64,000 bases of DNA, taken from assembly GCF_964340395.1 (NCBI RefSeq), contig NC_135562.1:22139218-22203217 (forward strand). The letters run 5' to 3'. Source of the stretch: Glandiceps talaboti. Taxonomy: Eukaryota > Hemichordata > Enteropneusta > Spengelidae. The stretch's first letter is position 1, and every line of letters starts with the position of its first letter. Shown here piece after piece: positions 24,651 through 36,955 of this stretch. The position numbers were made by a program, and so were the translations under genes. The notes under the pieces were generated by a model. That model searched no databases. It saw only the letters and a program-made list of their open reading frames with translations, and was not told where the DNA came from.

Positions 24651-25949
24651 CCCTCCCCTCATCCCCACCCATCCTTTATTGTTGAATGGTTTATTCCATC
24701 ACATTATCTTGAAGAGTAGGCATGTCCCATGTCCAACAAGGAGACACAACATGAGTAGGCATGTTCCATGTCGAACGAGCAGACACAACATATCTAAGTC
24801 TGTTTGATTTAGGTTCACAAGTGTTGTTGCGTGATCAGAGTAGTGATATCAAGAAAATGACAACATAAGCTGCCAGTTCCTTAAAACCCAATCATAGTGG
24901 CGAGTATGTTATTCTCAATGACTTGTTTACATTGTAAATGATGTTCGGGGAGACAGCTTTGCTTTGGCAATATTAAAATTTGAATTCCTCCCCTGATATT
25001 TGCAAAAATAGTTTACTAGGCTTATATATTATAGTGTTAATTTTGATTGTGAAATTACTGGGTAGTTGATTATCTATCAAAAATAGTTAGTTTAAGGTTT
25101 TATTATCAACTGATGATTGTCGCCATCCTGAGGTAAAATGTTCCCATTTTGTTGCAGCCTATGGGATATTGACTCCACTAGCTTTAAACCTTGGCAGAAC
25201 ACTGACATTTATTTTTGTTTCTTTCTTTCAGATTATGCATACAGATATGTTGTATGAACAGGTTTTAATGTGTGACTGAAAAGCCATCACTCTATGGCTA
25301 ATAGAGCCTTCCTTGAGGACACCCTCAATGGGGAGAGGAGCTGATGACTATGAATTCTGATGTAAGCTGCTACTTCCCAGGATGGACTATATATATGAAG
25401 AGCGTGTATATGGAAGACAAAGTAAACACGGGGAGAAGAGCAAATCAAACATTTGGTCAGTCAAGCACTGTCAAGTATTCAAGTGTTACAGGATCAGGTT
25501 AATGAACTTGCAGCCCAAAACACAACAAGAACATAAAAAACATCCACCTATGACCTACCTTTGGTAAGGAAGTCCATCATTGCAATGGAATGGACAGAGA
25601 TATGGTAGCTTTAGTGCCTACTACAAATTTGGAATCATAAACATCCTAATGCGAAGGATCTTCTCTGTGAATGCCTATGGAGATTTTTAACTTCATCCTT
25701 CTGAGATGGATGACATATGGTAACTACTGGTGATGCCAACCGGAGATTTAAAAAACCTAATGAACCAGGAGAATTGGAAACCTCAACTAAGTGGATGGAA
25801 TGTGTGCTTCCGGAATTCTCAGATGTGAAAAAATATACAACCTGTGTGAACAAGAACACAATTGTGATATACATGAAAGGATGGAAAAACAATAGGCCAC
25901 CTGTGCAATACAGTCACAGTGGCAAAGGTAAAACGAGATGAAAAAATAG
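24651..25949. other. Unrecognised sequence, purine-rich to the right
   Basis: Includes TTTCTTTCTTTCAG at about 25218-25231, a good splice acceptor on the plus strand. It is followed by purine-rich sequence with short open frames (25382-25567 and 25717-25941), the second ending near a GGCAAAG|GTAAAA donor. No family is recognised; a non-coding transcript is possible. Confidence 0.35.
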
Positions 25950-28870
25950 GCTAAAAACAATCCACAGTGCGAAACTGGCACATTAGTGTGGACACAAAAT
26001 GAAACGGGCCAGTGTGAAACAAGAAAAGTGGAAAGTGAGAGGACATGTTGAAAACAGACAGTGGTTATATAAAAGGACATTAAAAACAAGTCTACAGTGC
26101 GAAACTGGCACATTAGTGTGGACATAAAATGAAACAGGCCACAGTGCGAAACAAGAAAAGTGGCAAGTGAGAGGATATGTTGAAAACAGAGAAAGTGGTG
26201 ATATAAAAGGACTTTCAAAAACAGTTCACAGTGCGAAACTGGCACACTAGTGTGGACACAAAATGAAATGAGCTACAGTGCGAAACAAGTAAAGTGGCAA
26301 ATGAGAGGACACATTGAAAAAAGACAATAGCGATATAAAAGGACATTAAAAAACAGTCCACAGTGCGAAACTGGCACATTAGTGTGGACACAAAATGAAA
26401 TGGGTCACAGTGCGAAACAAGTAAAATGGCAATTGAGAGGACACGTTGAAAACAGACAGTGGTTATATAAAAGGACATTAAAAAACAGTTCACAGTGCGA
26501 AACTGGCATGTTAGTGTAGACACAAAATGAAATGGGTCACAGTGCGAAACAAGTAAAATGGCAATTGAGAGGACACGTTGAAAACAGACAGTGGTTATAT
26601 AAAAAGACATTAAAAAATAGCCCACAGTGCGAAACTAGCACATGAGTGTGGACATAAAATGAAACGGGCCACAGTGCGAAACAAGAAAAGTGGCAAATGA
26701 ATGGACACATTGAAAACAGACAGTGGTTAAATAAAAAGACATTAAAAAATAGCCCACAGTGCGAAACTAGCACATGAGTGTGGACATAAAATGAAACGGG
26801 CCACAGTACGAAACAAGAAAAGTGGCAAGTGAGACGACATGTTGAAAACAGACAGTGGTTATATAAAAGGACATTAACAAACAGTCCACAGTGCGAAACT
26901 AGCACATTAGTGTGGACACAAAATAAAACAGGCCACAGTGCGAAACAAGAAAAGTGGCAAGTGAGTGGACACGTTGAAAACAGACAGTGGTTATATAAAA
27001 AGACATTAAAAAACAGTTCACAGTGCGAAACTGGCACATTACTGTGGACACAAAATAAAACAGGCCACATTGCGAAACAAGAAAAATGGCGAGAGGACAT
27101 GTTGAAAACAGTCAATGGTTATATAAAAGGACATTAAAAAACAGTCCACAGTGCAAAACTGGCACATCAGTGTTAAACAAGAAAAGTGGCAAATGAGAGG
27201 ACACGTTGAAAACAGACAGTGGTTAAATAAAAAGACATTAAAAAATAGCCCACAGTGCGAAACTAGCACATGAGTGTGGACATAAAATGAAATGAGCCAC
27301 AGTGCGAAACAAGAAAAGTGGCAAGTGAGAGGACACGTTGAAAACAGACAGTGGTTATATAAAAGGACATTAAAAAACAAGTCCACAGTGCAAAACTGGC
27401 AAACTAGTGTGGACACAAAATGAAATGAGCCACAGTGCGAAACAAGAAAAGTGGCAAGTGAGAGGACACGTTGAAAACAGAGACCTTGGCAATATAAAAG
27501 GACATTAAAAAACAGTTCACAGTGCGAAACTGGCACATTAGTGTGGACACAAAATAAAACAGGCCACAGTGCAAAACAAGAAAAGTGGCGAGAGGACATG
27601 TTGAAAACAGACAATAGCGATATAAAAGGACATTAAAAAACAAGTCTACAGTGCGAAACTGGCACATTAGTGTTGACACAAAATGAAACGGGCCACAGTG
27701 CGAAACAAGAAAAGTGGCAAATGAATGGACACGTTGAAAACAGACAGTGGTTAAATAAAAAGACATTAAAAAATAGCCCACAGTGCGAAACTAGCACATG
27801 AGTGTGGACATAAAATGAAACGGGCCACAGTACGAAACAAGAAAAGTGGCAAGTGAGACGACATGTTGAAAACAGACAGTGGTTATATAAAAGGACATTA
27901 AAAAACAGTCCACAGTGCGAAACTAGCACATTAGTGTGGACATAAAATGAAATGAGCCACAGTGCGAAACAAGGAAAGTGGCAAGTGAGAGGACATGTTG
28001 GAAACAGACAGTGGTTATATAAAAGGACATTAAAACACAATCCACAGTGCGAAACTGGCAAACTAGTGTGGACACAAAATGAAATGAGCCACAGTGCGAA
28101 ACAAGTAAAGTGGCAAGTGAGAGGACATGTTGAAAACAGAGACAATGGCAATATAAAAGGACATTAAAAAACAAGTCTACAGTGCGAAACTGGCACATTA
28201 GTGTGGACATAAAATGAAACGGGCCACAGTGCGAAACAAGAAAAGTGGCAAGTGAGAGGACACGTTGAAAACAGAGACAATTGCGATATAAAAGGACATT
28301 AAAAAACAAGTCTACAGTGCGAAACTGGCACATTAATGTGGACTTATAAAGAAACGGGCCACAGTGTGAAACACAGAAAGTGGCGAGAGGACATGTTGAA
28401 AACAGAGACAATTGCGATATAAAAGGACATTAAAAAACAGTCCACAGTGCGAAACTGGGAAACTAGTGTGGACACAAAATGAAATGAGCCACAGTGCGAA
28501 ACAAGAAAAGTGGCAAGTGAGAGGACATGTTGAAAACAGAGATAATGGCAATATAAAAGGACATTAAAAACAAGTGTACAGTGCGAAACTGGCACAATAT
28601 TGTGGACACAAAATAAAACGGACCACTGTGCGAAACAAGAAAAGTGGCAAGTGAGAGGACACGTTGGAAACAGAGACAATTGCGATATGAAAAGGATATT
28701 CAAAAATAGTTCACAGTGCAAAACTGGCACATTAGTGTGGACACAAAATGAAATGGGCCACAGTGCGAAACAAGAAAAGTGGCAAGTGAGAGGACACGTT
28801 GGAAACAGAGACAATTGCGATATAAAAGGACGTTAAAAACAGTCTACAGTGCGAAATAGGTACACTAGCA
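25950..28870. repeat. 132-bp minisatellite, about 22 copies
   Basis: The unit contains CCACAGTGCGAAACTGGCAC, ATTAGTGTGGACACAAAATG, AAGTGGCAAGTGAGAGGACA and ATATAAAAGGACATTAAAAA. The word CACAGTGCGAAAC occurs twice per unit. Units of 132 bases are multiples of three, so long partial open frames appear on both strands, but frequent one- and two-base length changes break every frame. The array is strongly purine-rich on the plus strand. Confidence 0.93.
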
Positions 28871-29742
28871 TGGACACAAAATGAAACAAGTCACAGTGCG
28901 AAACACAGAATGTGGCGATGTAAAATGACATGTAAATAAACAGGACACTGATATGCAATGGACATAGTGTCAACAGGCTAATAGGCGACACAGGACAAGA
29001 ACACTGGACAAAGGAGGAGTGGCATAAACGACACATGAAACGATGTGTGAGCAAAACAAATACATATAGAAGATTCACAGCAACCTGTATAAAAGAAAGT
29101 GAAGTAGTGATACATAGGACACATTATAAAACGTGTGAAAAGAAAAATATAAAGGTGATTGAAAGGACAAGAAGAACCAGCTCACTGGGTTACAACCTGT
29201 TTGAACTAAAGTTAAAATGAAGAGTTGTAACATGGAAGTGTAACTCATGTTACCTCGAGATGTATGTTATGAGGATATCCCCTAGATGACAACAAAAGAT
29301 ACCACTACTCTGATAATGGTAGTAATCTGTGATAACTATTAAAAGTACATCACATGTACCAGAGTATTGTCATAACTGCAGAAGACATCTCTCGGAATTG
29401 AAGTTCACCAAGTCAGTTATCATACACTGGCTAGAAGAGGAACTCTGGACTGAAGATTGGACATCCACCAAATCGTGATAATCAGATGGTCATTGGCCAA
29501 GCTGTGAGTACACGCTTTGGTCAATGGCTGATATCAGCATATGTAACCTGCAGATTACCACACGTGCACAATTGCGTATAGTTTGCAAACTGATCAAACA
29601 TGTGGTGTTACTTGGTTGCAAACTCCTAAAACCTTATTGGTTCACAGAAATCTTGAATGATTTTTCTATCTGTTCTACATGTAAATATGTCTTGCTATAG
29701 TGGTCAGTTATAAACTGCAAGCCACTATGCAAGCTATTTCCG
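28871..29742. other. Purine-rich sequence between the 132-bp array and the microexon locus
   Basis: The strand bias of the array continues to about 29220. The open frame 29035-29220 is basic (KRCVSKTNTYRRF) and unrecognised. From 29300 the composition becomes normal, and this could be the promoter region of the locus starting at 29.74 kb. Confidence 0.4.
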
Positions 29743-29793
29743 ATGAACAGATGCAGCGCAGCGAATCTGGTTATCTGCAGACTTATAAAGAAG
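29743..29793 (+). CDS. Microexon locus, first coding exon
   Basis: From ATG 29743 it reads MNRCSAANLVICRLIKK to the strong donor AAG|GTAAGT. The start context is weak (C at -3). A second ATG at 29728 in another frame would give a short peptide that stops in the next exon. Confidence 0.4.
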
Positions 29794-32700
29794 GTAAGTC
29801 TTGTTTGAGTAAAGCAATGGCTTTACTCGTTAATACCCGTATAAATCTCTTTTTCTCTTTTTCTCTACACAGATAACAATGAAGAAGGACTCTACCGCTG
29901 AAAGATTTCAAGAAAAAGAATATCAAAGGCAAGTACCTATATAATTTTGTTCATTTTTTAATAATGTTTTTTCCTCGTTTTTTCAGATCACTGGAAAAGC
30001 TGATGAAGTTATTAGAAGATGAAGCATATAATGTAAGTTTCAAATCTTTGAGTCCTTTCAAATTTTATGTTTTTGTCAGTCATGAAAAAATGTTTTCTCA
30101 GTACATGTTTTATTTAGGCTTGTGTAGAGGGAAAATGATGGTCGAGAGACCCAAAATCTTTTGTATATTTATATATCTGAATAAGCCGTTGTTAGATCAC
30201 CATACATTTAAATAAACCATGGAATGCAGTATTTCTCTTCTCCTCTCAGGTAACACAATTGAGTCATCATTGATGAAGAAGGATGCTGCTGAAGAAACTT
30301 TATTAAAAGAAAAAAATATGAGAAGTATGTATCTCTATATTATCTCTATTCAGTTTATTTGATAATGTGTTTACCCCATTTTTCAATCACACCCAGGAAT
30401 GATGAAGAAGGCTAGAGAAGAATGTTATGAAAAGAAGAGGACAAGTAAGTTTCTTATTTTGCAATCTTGATGTTCTGATACAATCATTCATTAGTCTCTC
30501 AAAGGGGGACTATTCCAATGGGCTCCACCCACCTTTTTTGTCCATGCCTGCATGCGTCTGTCTGTGTGCTCAGGCGGCAATATTTGTAGTTAAAAATAAA
30601 CACTGCATAACTCTAACTGAAAAACTGCAATACCCATGACACTTCATTCAAGTGTCTACCCCCATATTATCAGATTCAAGCTATGTTTGGAGACCTTGAC
30701 CTTCAGGGCCAATTATCAAAATCCAGCCAATTCCTACCGATCACACACATTGTAGTGTTTACACATTGCCAATTTCTTTTAAATCATGTTTACAAGTAAT
30801 GTGAAGAAAAGAATTAGACATTGTTTTGGGTGCTATAAATGTAATTTCTATTGAATGGCAGCCATATTTGTAGCCAAATTCTTTTAAATCATGTCTCTAT
30901 TCTGTCACATAGAAGTAAAGTATTTCAGGGGGGGGGGGGGTCTTCTAAGACTTGTTCAGTTCATAAAACAAGCAGTTTGTGCTTGTATTCCAGATCATGC
31001 TCATACCCCAGGAACTTGTATCACCAGAATTAATGAAGGAAGCTCAAGAAAAAAAGTTATCAGAAGATAAAGAAGTAAGTTTCAAGTCTTACAGTCTCTT
31101 CAAAATGTATGATTTTCCAAGTTATGAAGACATTTTTTCTCACTGGATGGTTTTATCAAAGATTGTGTAGAGGGAAAGTGATGGTTAAGAGACGCAAAAT
31201 ATTTTCTTTATAGATCTGAAAACACCATTGTTGGATCACCATAGATATAAATAATCCATGTAAATCTATATTTCACTTCTACTCAGGTAACACAATTGAC
31301 TCAACATTGAAGAAAACCCTACTGAAGAAAGTCTAAAGGAAAAGAATATCAAAAGTAAATACCTATTATTTCTGTATAATTTATTTGATAATGTTTTTGT
31401 CTTCATTTTCAGATAATACCCATGTGTCACTTTACTTCGGAAAAGGTGTGAACAAACGATTTGTTTTAGGGCATTTGTGTGCTTAGAGGGTTTGGTCAAA
31501 TGGTTTATAAATAAACATCAAAACATGGCGTTTGGCATCAATAGGAGGATGCCAGGTGTGGATAGCCCTGCTAAAACTCTTGGTGGAGAACACTGTACCC
31601 CTACTTCTATCTATATATATAGGCCTATTGACCACAATTTCCTTAGATTTACAGATTTATTGTTTCTGACATGGGATTGATATAAAATTATGAGAGCAAG
31701 TGTGTATATATGAGAGGTATGTATATATATATATTATTTCTTTTCAGTTTATTTGATGTCTTTGCCCAATTTTTTAGATCACACCCAGGAACGATGAAGA
31801 AAGCTAGCGAAGAACGTTATTAAAAGAAGAGGACAAGTAAGTTTCTTATTTTGCAATCTTGATATTCTAATCACTCCTAAAATGAATCATTAGTCTCTAA
31901 TGACTATTAGAATGGGATTCACCCACCTTTTTTGTCCATGCCTGCATGCGTCTCTCTGTGTGTAGTACGTCATTTCTCAGACATGCCGTATCCAATTTCT
32001 TTCAAACCTGGCACAAAGGTGACATGTCAACTGAGACATACACAAAGTTGACCAAAGAGGTCGGTTATCGAAATGTAGCCATTTCCTGCATAAGTATCTA
32101 TTTCTTGCCAGTAAATTCTTTTAAATCATGTTGTGTTCAGTCACATAGAAGTCAAGTATTCGAGGGGGTCTGTACCTTCCATGAAGTCTTGCTAGCTTTT
32201 TTTAGTTTGAACAGACAAGCAGAACAGTTTGCAACTGGTGACCACTAGTTCTACCTTAGTAAATGCACTCTCCTAATTCAATTAAATTTGGTACATACTT
32301 CAAACATAACTAATTATATATGTTCTGTTAATGTTGCATTCAAACAATTATTGTGTGTAGGAACAAAAATCTAAAGACTTTGCCCTTATGGAAGGCATTC
32401 AGTTTAAATGTGCTTGGTATTCTGTTCAATTCAGTTCATAGTAATGTTTTCTTTATTTACAGATCTTACCCATGAAGAACTAATATGACCAGAATTGAAG
32501 AGGATTATGCTATAGGAGAAAGTTATCAAACAAGAAGAAGAAGATATAAGTAAGTGTCAAATATTTTAATCTCTTCAAAGTTAGTTTTAATGACCCCGAC
32601 CCCTTGATCATGATGCCGATGTTCAAAGTGAAAAAGCCAAAATTATTCAAAGTGTGGATGTACACCTCTGACATCCAATCGCCATCCAGCTATAGTAATG

Positions 32701-33895
32701 TTTTATTTGTTTTCAGGTCCATGAAGAATATGACAGAAAGCTATCAAACAAGAAGCCGACATAGGTAAGTTTCCAATTTTGCGATCTCATCAAAGTTTGT
32801 CTTCATAACCCAGACCCTTGATTTTTATCACAATGTCTAAAGTCAACTTGCCCAAATTATGGGGGGGGGGGGGGGGGGGGGGGTTACACCTCTGAGATCC
32901 ATGGGCGACTTTCAACCAAATCTAGTACAAATGTTGTATACAGTAGTCCACATATGCATGTAATTATGTTTGATGACTTTTACAATATGAGTTGGATGGC
33001 AGTCATATTTATTGTTGAAATCAGAATATTGACCTGATAGAGGGAAAGTTAGGTTTTTGACCAAGACTTGTTAATAATATGTTTCATTGTTTTTAGACCA
33101 TGCCAATGCTGCCAAGAAAATGTATTACCACAATTTATGACTTCAAAGCTGTCGAAAAAAGCTATTATCAGAGAAAGAAGAGAAAAGCAAGTATTTTATT
33201 GAGCAGTTTGGTAATAATCTTATTTTATATACTTGTCAGTCATAAGGAAATTGTTTCCTTGATAGATGTTTTATTGAGGTTTGTGTTGAGGAAAAATCTT
33301 GGTTAATAGTCCTACAATACCTTCTATATTTATCTGAATTCACCATTGTTGGATCAGCATAGATCATATAAAAAGATGAGAACAAGTGTTTTTGAGTTGT
33401 ATTTCAGTTCTGTTCAGTTCATAAAATGTTTCTCCTGGTATTTCAGATTGTACTTGTACGTCAGGAATTTGTATTACTGGAATTGAAGAAGAAATCTGAA
33501 GAAAACAGGATGAAGTAAGTTTGACATCTTGCCATCAGTTGAATTGTTGTCTATATTCCACTTGAAAATAACCCAAAGCTCACTGCCTGTACTGAATAGA
33601 GTAGCCAGCTGTTGGTTTAAGACACTGGCTATGGACCAGATAAGAGCTTGCAAAGAAGTGTGTTAATCTTTAAAGTTTTATTGATGAAGGTCTGTCCATT
33701 CATTTACATCTTTGTATTTATTATTTGTGATTTGGAATAATATTTGCATGAGCTTTACTGTGAATTAATATTGAATTATGTCAATGACTTTTCGATTGCA
33801 GGAATCAACAAACTCTCATGAGCACTTTGAATGCGCTGCACATAAAGAACTGTACCAAAGATTGTACACAGGTGTACTTATTCATAGACATCTGA
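29743..33895 (+). CDS. Candidate microexon gene encoding a Lys/Glu-rich protein (about 161 residues)
   Basis: Seven exons joined by splice signals and phase give one open frame: 29743-29793, 29873-29928, 29987-30032, 30994-31074, 33097-33186, 33447-33514 and 33802-33895. Lengths are 51, 56, 46, 81, 90, 68 and 94 bases, totalling 486, and the last exon ends in TGA. The product is charged and probably helical (MKKDSTAERFQEKEYQ, LEKLMKLLEDEAY, LMKEAQEKKLSEDKE, FVLLELKKKSEENRMK). No known domain is recognised. Two donors are GC rather than GT (29929, 33187). Other exon-like copies between these (30250, 30397, 31287, 31789, 32463, 32717) belong to duplicated units and several are disrupted. The model is mine from sequence only; the locus could instead be a non-coding RNA. 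Confidence 0.45.
29873..29928 (+). CDS. Microexon locus, exon 2
   Basis: The acceptor CTCTACACAG follows a long pyrimidine tract. The exon encodes ITMKKDSTAERFQEKEYQ, phase 0 in and 2 out, with a GC donor (AAAG|GCAAGT). It is a paralogue of the segment at 30250-30324 (MKKDAAEETLLKEKNMR). Confidence 0.4.
29987..30032 (+). CDS. Microexon locus, exon 3
   Basis: The acceptor is GTTTTTTCAG and the donor AAT|GTAAGT. It encodes SLEKLMKLLEDEAYN, phase 2 to 0. The following intron is copied after 31074 and, more distantly, after 33186. Confidence 0.42.
30250..30324 (+). CDS. Microexon-like segment (phase 1-1, possibly alternative)
   Basis: The acceptor is CTCTCAG and the donor GAA|GTATGT. Read in phase 1 it gives NTIESSLMKKDAAEETLL plus KEKNMR; length 75 is a multiple of three. 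It cannot follow exon 3 without changing frame, so it would need another upstream partner or be skipped. Its copy at 31287-31354 is frameshifted. Confidence 0.35.
30397..30444 (+). CDS. Microexon-like segment (phase 1-1, possibly alternative)
   Basis: The acceptor is ATCACACCCAG and the donor ACAA|GTAAGT. It encodes RMMKKAREECYEKKRT in frame with the segment at 30250; length 48. Its copy at 31789-31836 contains an in-frame TAA. Confidence 0.35.
30485..30930 (+). repeat. Dispersed repeat with CATGCCTGCATGCGTCTG head
   Basis: It begins near AGTCTCTCAAAGGGGGACTA and contains TTTGTCCATGCCTGCATGCG. A related, diverged copy starts near 31886. The plan (short GGGGGACTATT head, CATGCGTCTGTCTGTG stretch, then CATAACTC words) parallels the element at 22.9 kb. 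Both copies sit at equivalent places in the duplicated units of this locus, so they were duplicated with it. Confidence 0.5.
30994..31074 (+). CDS. Microexon locus, exon 4
   Basis: The acceptor is GTATTCCAG and the donor GAA|GTAAGT. It encodes IMLIPQELVSPELMKEAQEK followed by KLSEDKE; 81 bases, phase 0-0. It is a paralogue of 33447-33514 (IVLVRQEFVLLELKKK) and of the broken copy at 32463-32549. Confidence 0.42.
31287..31836 (+). pseudogene. Decayed duplicate microexons
   Basis: Segment 31287-31354 copies 30250-30324 but has lost several bases, shifting its frame (ENPTEESLKEKNIK in the alternative frame). Segment 31789-31836 copies 30397-30444 with TAT-GAA changed to TAT-TAA. Both keep AG and GT dinucleotides at their edges. 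They indicate that the second duplicated unit is partly dead, or is spliced into non-coding forms. Confidence 0.5.
32463..32764 (+). pseudogene. Further diverged microexon copies
   Basis: Segment 32463-32549 resembles the exon at 30994 (ATCTTACCCATGAAGAACTA versus ATCATGCTCATACCCCAGGA) but carries stops in its frame. Segment 32717-32764 (VHEEYDRKLSNKKPT) is bounded by TTTTCAG and ATAG|GTAAGT and ends with an in-frame TAG. Both could be spliced but would not extend the main frame. Confidence 0.4.
33097..33186 (+). CDS. Microexon locus, exon 5
   Basis: The acceptor is TTGTTTTTAG and the donor is GC (AAAA|GCAAGT). It encodes TMPMLPRKCITTIYDFKAVE and KSYYQRKKRK; 90 bases, phase 0-0, very basic at its end. 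The flanking intron resembles those after exons 3 and 4. Confidence 0.42.
33447..33514 (+). CDS. Microexon locus, exon 6
   Basis: The acceptor is GGTATTTCAG and the donor TGAA|GTAAGT. It encodes IVLVRQEFVLLELKKKSEEN plus RMK and leaves phase 2. It is a clear paralogue of exon 4. Confidence 0.45.
33802..33895 (+). CDS. Microexon locus, terminal exon
   Basis: The acceptor is TTCGATTGCAG. After completing a Lys codon it encodes NQQTLMSTLNALHIKN, CTKDCTQVYLFIDI and a stop at 33893-33895. An alternative donor inside (ACACAG|GTGTAC) exists. No family is recognised. Confidence 0.4.
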
Positions 33896-35020
33896 TTCAT
33901 CTCCATGAAAACATATCACATGCATGCCAGCCTGGAGGCGAGCCATAGGCATGTACCATACTAGATATTATCAAAGACAGTAACCTATGACTTTGACCTT
34001 AATATTCAAGGTCAGCTAGCAATTTACTACATACTGTTAATATTTTGTACAGACAAATTTAAGTATATTGTAAACATACCTTTTAGATGAGCTTTCTGTG
34101 TAAAAACTGACCTTTGCCCTTGACTGTCAGGATATTATGAACTTAATTACCATCAACTTGTACAAGCAGATTTTGGACACTGATTAACATTACATTCCTG
34201 CATTTAATTTTGGGCTATTGTCCTTGAACATAATAGAACACAACTAGTTTGTTTTTATCACAAGGCCAGTTGGTTTGTTAAGTTAGGTAATGGTAATACT
34301 TTGGTGTAATTATAAATTTATGTTCACTGCGAAATGATCAGATATCTGGTATTTAATCCTCTTTCTCCCAACTAGTAGTTAGTTGTGTACAAACAAATAT
34401 CCTACAGCCACTGGGAGAAAGAGGATTAAAGTCATCTGGAAATTGAAATTTTTGATTAAATGGTTATAAGAACTTTAGAACCAGCTGATTAGTATACAGT
34501 TGGGTGGGGAACTATTTACATCAGAAAATTGTCAAATTTAAGTAACATGATACAAATCTTCAATGTACTTCAAATGATAGACTTTGTTGCTTAATTTGTG
34601 CAAGCTTTGATCACTCCTTTAACCTTCTTTATGTAACCTTAACCTGAACTATAACCTTTAACCTATAACCTTACCCTAACAATAACACTAACACTAACAT
34701 TAATCCCAACTAATATATAATAAAAGTAACTCTAACTATCTTTCGGTGGTCGTTAAGTTTGCGCAAAGAAACCAGGCAACTTGTCTAGTATTTGTAGTAC
34801 ATGATAATTGTGGGATTTACTGAATAACACTTTATGGGAGTCACACAGGTTATATGTTTGTTTATCCTTTATATAATTGTGGGTTATTTTCACATGGGTT
34901 AGTTGTTCATATTTGGTTGCTTAAACTTTGCAATACCCTTTGTATTACCACTGCCATTCTTCGTCCTAAGTATTTGAAAAGTATCTCTTTTCCCTATATG
35001 AAAATGCTTTTCATATAGAT
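33896..35020. other. Intergenic sequence, no recognised feature
   Basis: Contains ACCTTTGCCCTTGACTGTCA and similar words of old repeats, and a short run of degenerate CCTAAC-like words at 34620-34700. No exon is supported. Confidence 0.5.
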
Positions 35021-36955
35021 GTAGGGGATTGATGTACTCTTCATTTAGGGGATGGATGTACTTTATATTTAGGGAAGTTTTATTTAGAGGGTGGAATTGT
35101 ACTTTTTATTTAGGGGATATATGTACTTTATATGTAGGGGAGAAAAATATTTTATTTAGGGGATGGATGTACTTTTTATTTAGGGGATGGATGTACTTTA
35201 TATTAAGGGGAGAGAAATATTTTATTTGGGGGATGGATGCACTTTATATTAAGGGGCGAGAAATATTTTATTTAGGGGATGGATGCACTTTTTATTAAGG
35301 GAGAAAAATATTTTATTTAGGGGATGGATGTACTTTTTATTTAGGGGAGAGAAATATTTTATTTGGGGGATGGATGCACTTTATATTAAGGGGCGAGAAA
35401 TATTTTATTTAGGGGATGGATGTATGTTTTATTTAGGGGATGGATGTACTTTATATGTAGGGGAGAGAAATATTTTATTTAGGGGATGGCTGTACTTTAT
35501 ATTAACGGGAGAAATATTTTGTTTAGGGGATGGATGTACTTTATATTAAGGGGAGAGAAATATTTTGAGGAATGGATGTACTTTTTTATTTAGGGGATGG
35601 ATGTACTTTTTATTGAGGGGAGAGAAATATTTTATTTAGGGGATGGACGTACTTTGTATTTTGGGGATGGATGTACTTTTTATTTAGGGGATGGATGTAC
35701 TTTTTATTTAGGGGATGGATGTACTTTTTATTTAGGGGTGGATGTACTTTATATTAAGGAGAGAGAAATAATTTGTTTAGGGGATGGATGTACTTTATAT
35801 TAACGGGAGAGAAATATTGTATTTGAGGGATGGATGTACTTTATATTAAGGGGAGAGAAATATTTTATTTAGGGGATGAATGTACTTTATATTAAGGGGA
35901 GAGAAATATTTTATTTAGGGGATGGATTCACTTTATATTAAGGGGATGGATGTACTTTTTATTAAGGGGAGAGATATTTTATTTAGGGGATGGATATACT
36001 TTATATTAAGGGGAGAGAAATATTTTATTTAGGGGATGGATGTACTTTATATTAAGGGTAGAGAAATATTTTATTTAGGGGATGGATGTACTTTGTGTTT
36101 TGGGGATGGATGTACTTTACATTTAGGGGATGGATGTACTTTTTATTTAGGGGATGGATGTACTTTTTATTTAGGGGGTGGGTGTACTTTTTATTTAGGG
36201 GAGAGAATTATTTTTATTGAGGGGATGGATGTACTTTTTATTTAGGGGATGGGTGTACTTTTTATTTAGGGGAGAGAATTATTTTATTTAGGGGATGGAT
36301 GTATGTTTTATTTAGGGGATGGATGTACTTTATATTAAAGGGAGAGAATTATTTTATTTAGGGGATGGATGCACTTTATTTTAAGGGGATGGATGTACTT
36401 TATATTAAGGGGAGAGAAATATTTTATTTAGTGGATGGATGTACTTTATATATAAAGGGGAGAGAAATATTTTATTTAGGGGATGGATGTACTTTATATT
36501 AAGGGGAGAGAAATATTTTATTTAGGGGATGAATGTACTTTATATTAAGGGGAGAGAAATATTTTATTTAGGGGATGGATGCACTTTATATTAAAGGGGA
36601 TGGATGTACTTTTTATTAAGGGGAGAGATATTTTATTTAGGGGATGGATGTACTTTATATTAAGGGGAGAGAAATATTTTATTTAGGGGATGGATGCACT
36701 TTATATTAAAGGGGATGGATGTACTTTTTATTAAGGGGAGAGATATTTTATTTAGGGGATGGATGTACTTTTTATTAAGGGGAGAGATATTTTATTTAGG
36801 GGATGGATATACTTTATATTAAGGGGAGAGAAATATTTTATTTAGGGGATGGATGTACTTTATATTAAGGGTAGAGAAATATTTTATTTAGGGGATGGAT
36901 GTACTTTTTATTAAGGGGAGAGTATTATATTTTATTTAGTGGATGGATGTACTTT
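35021..36955. repeat. Compound minisatellite (23-bp and roughly 46-bp units)
   Basis: Basic words TTATTTAGGGGATGGATGTA and CTTTATATTAAGGGGAGAGA alternate in variable order, producing 23-24-base units and roughly 46-base higher-order units. There is strong purine bias on the plus strand. Open frames with repeated YLGDGCTFY are repeat artefacts. Confidence 0.93.

Noticed and set aside
25787-28836. Overlapping open frames of 100-190 residues on both strands
   Set aside because: They follow the 132-bp unit, a multiple of three, and shift frame every time a unit gains or loses a base. No consistent protein emerges.
34620-34700. Telomere-like CCTAAC words
   Set aside because: The run is short and degenerate (AACCTTAACC, ACCCTAACA, ACACTAAC) and not a true array of the canonical hexamer.
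35029-36245. Open frames with repeated YLGDGCTFY
   Set aside because: By-products of the GGGGATGGATGTACTTT minisatellite.
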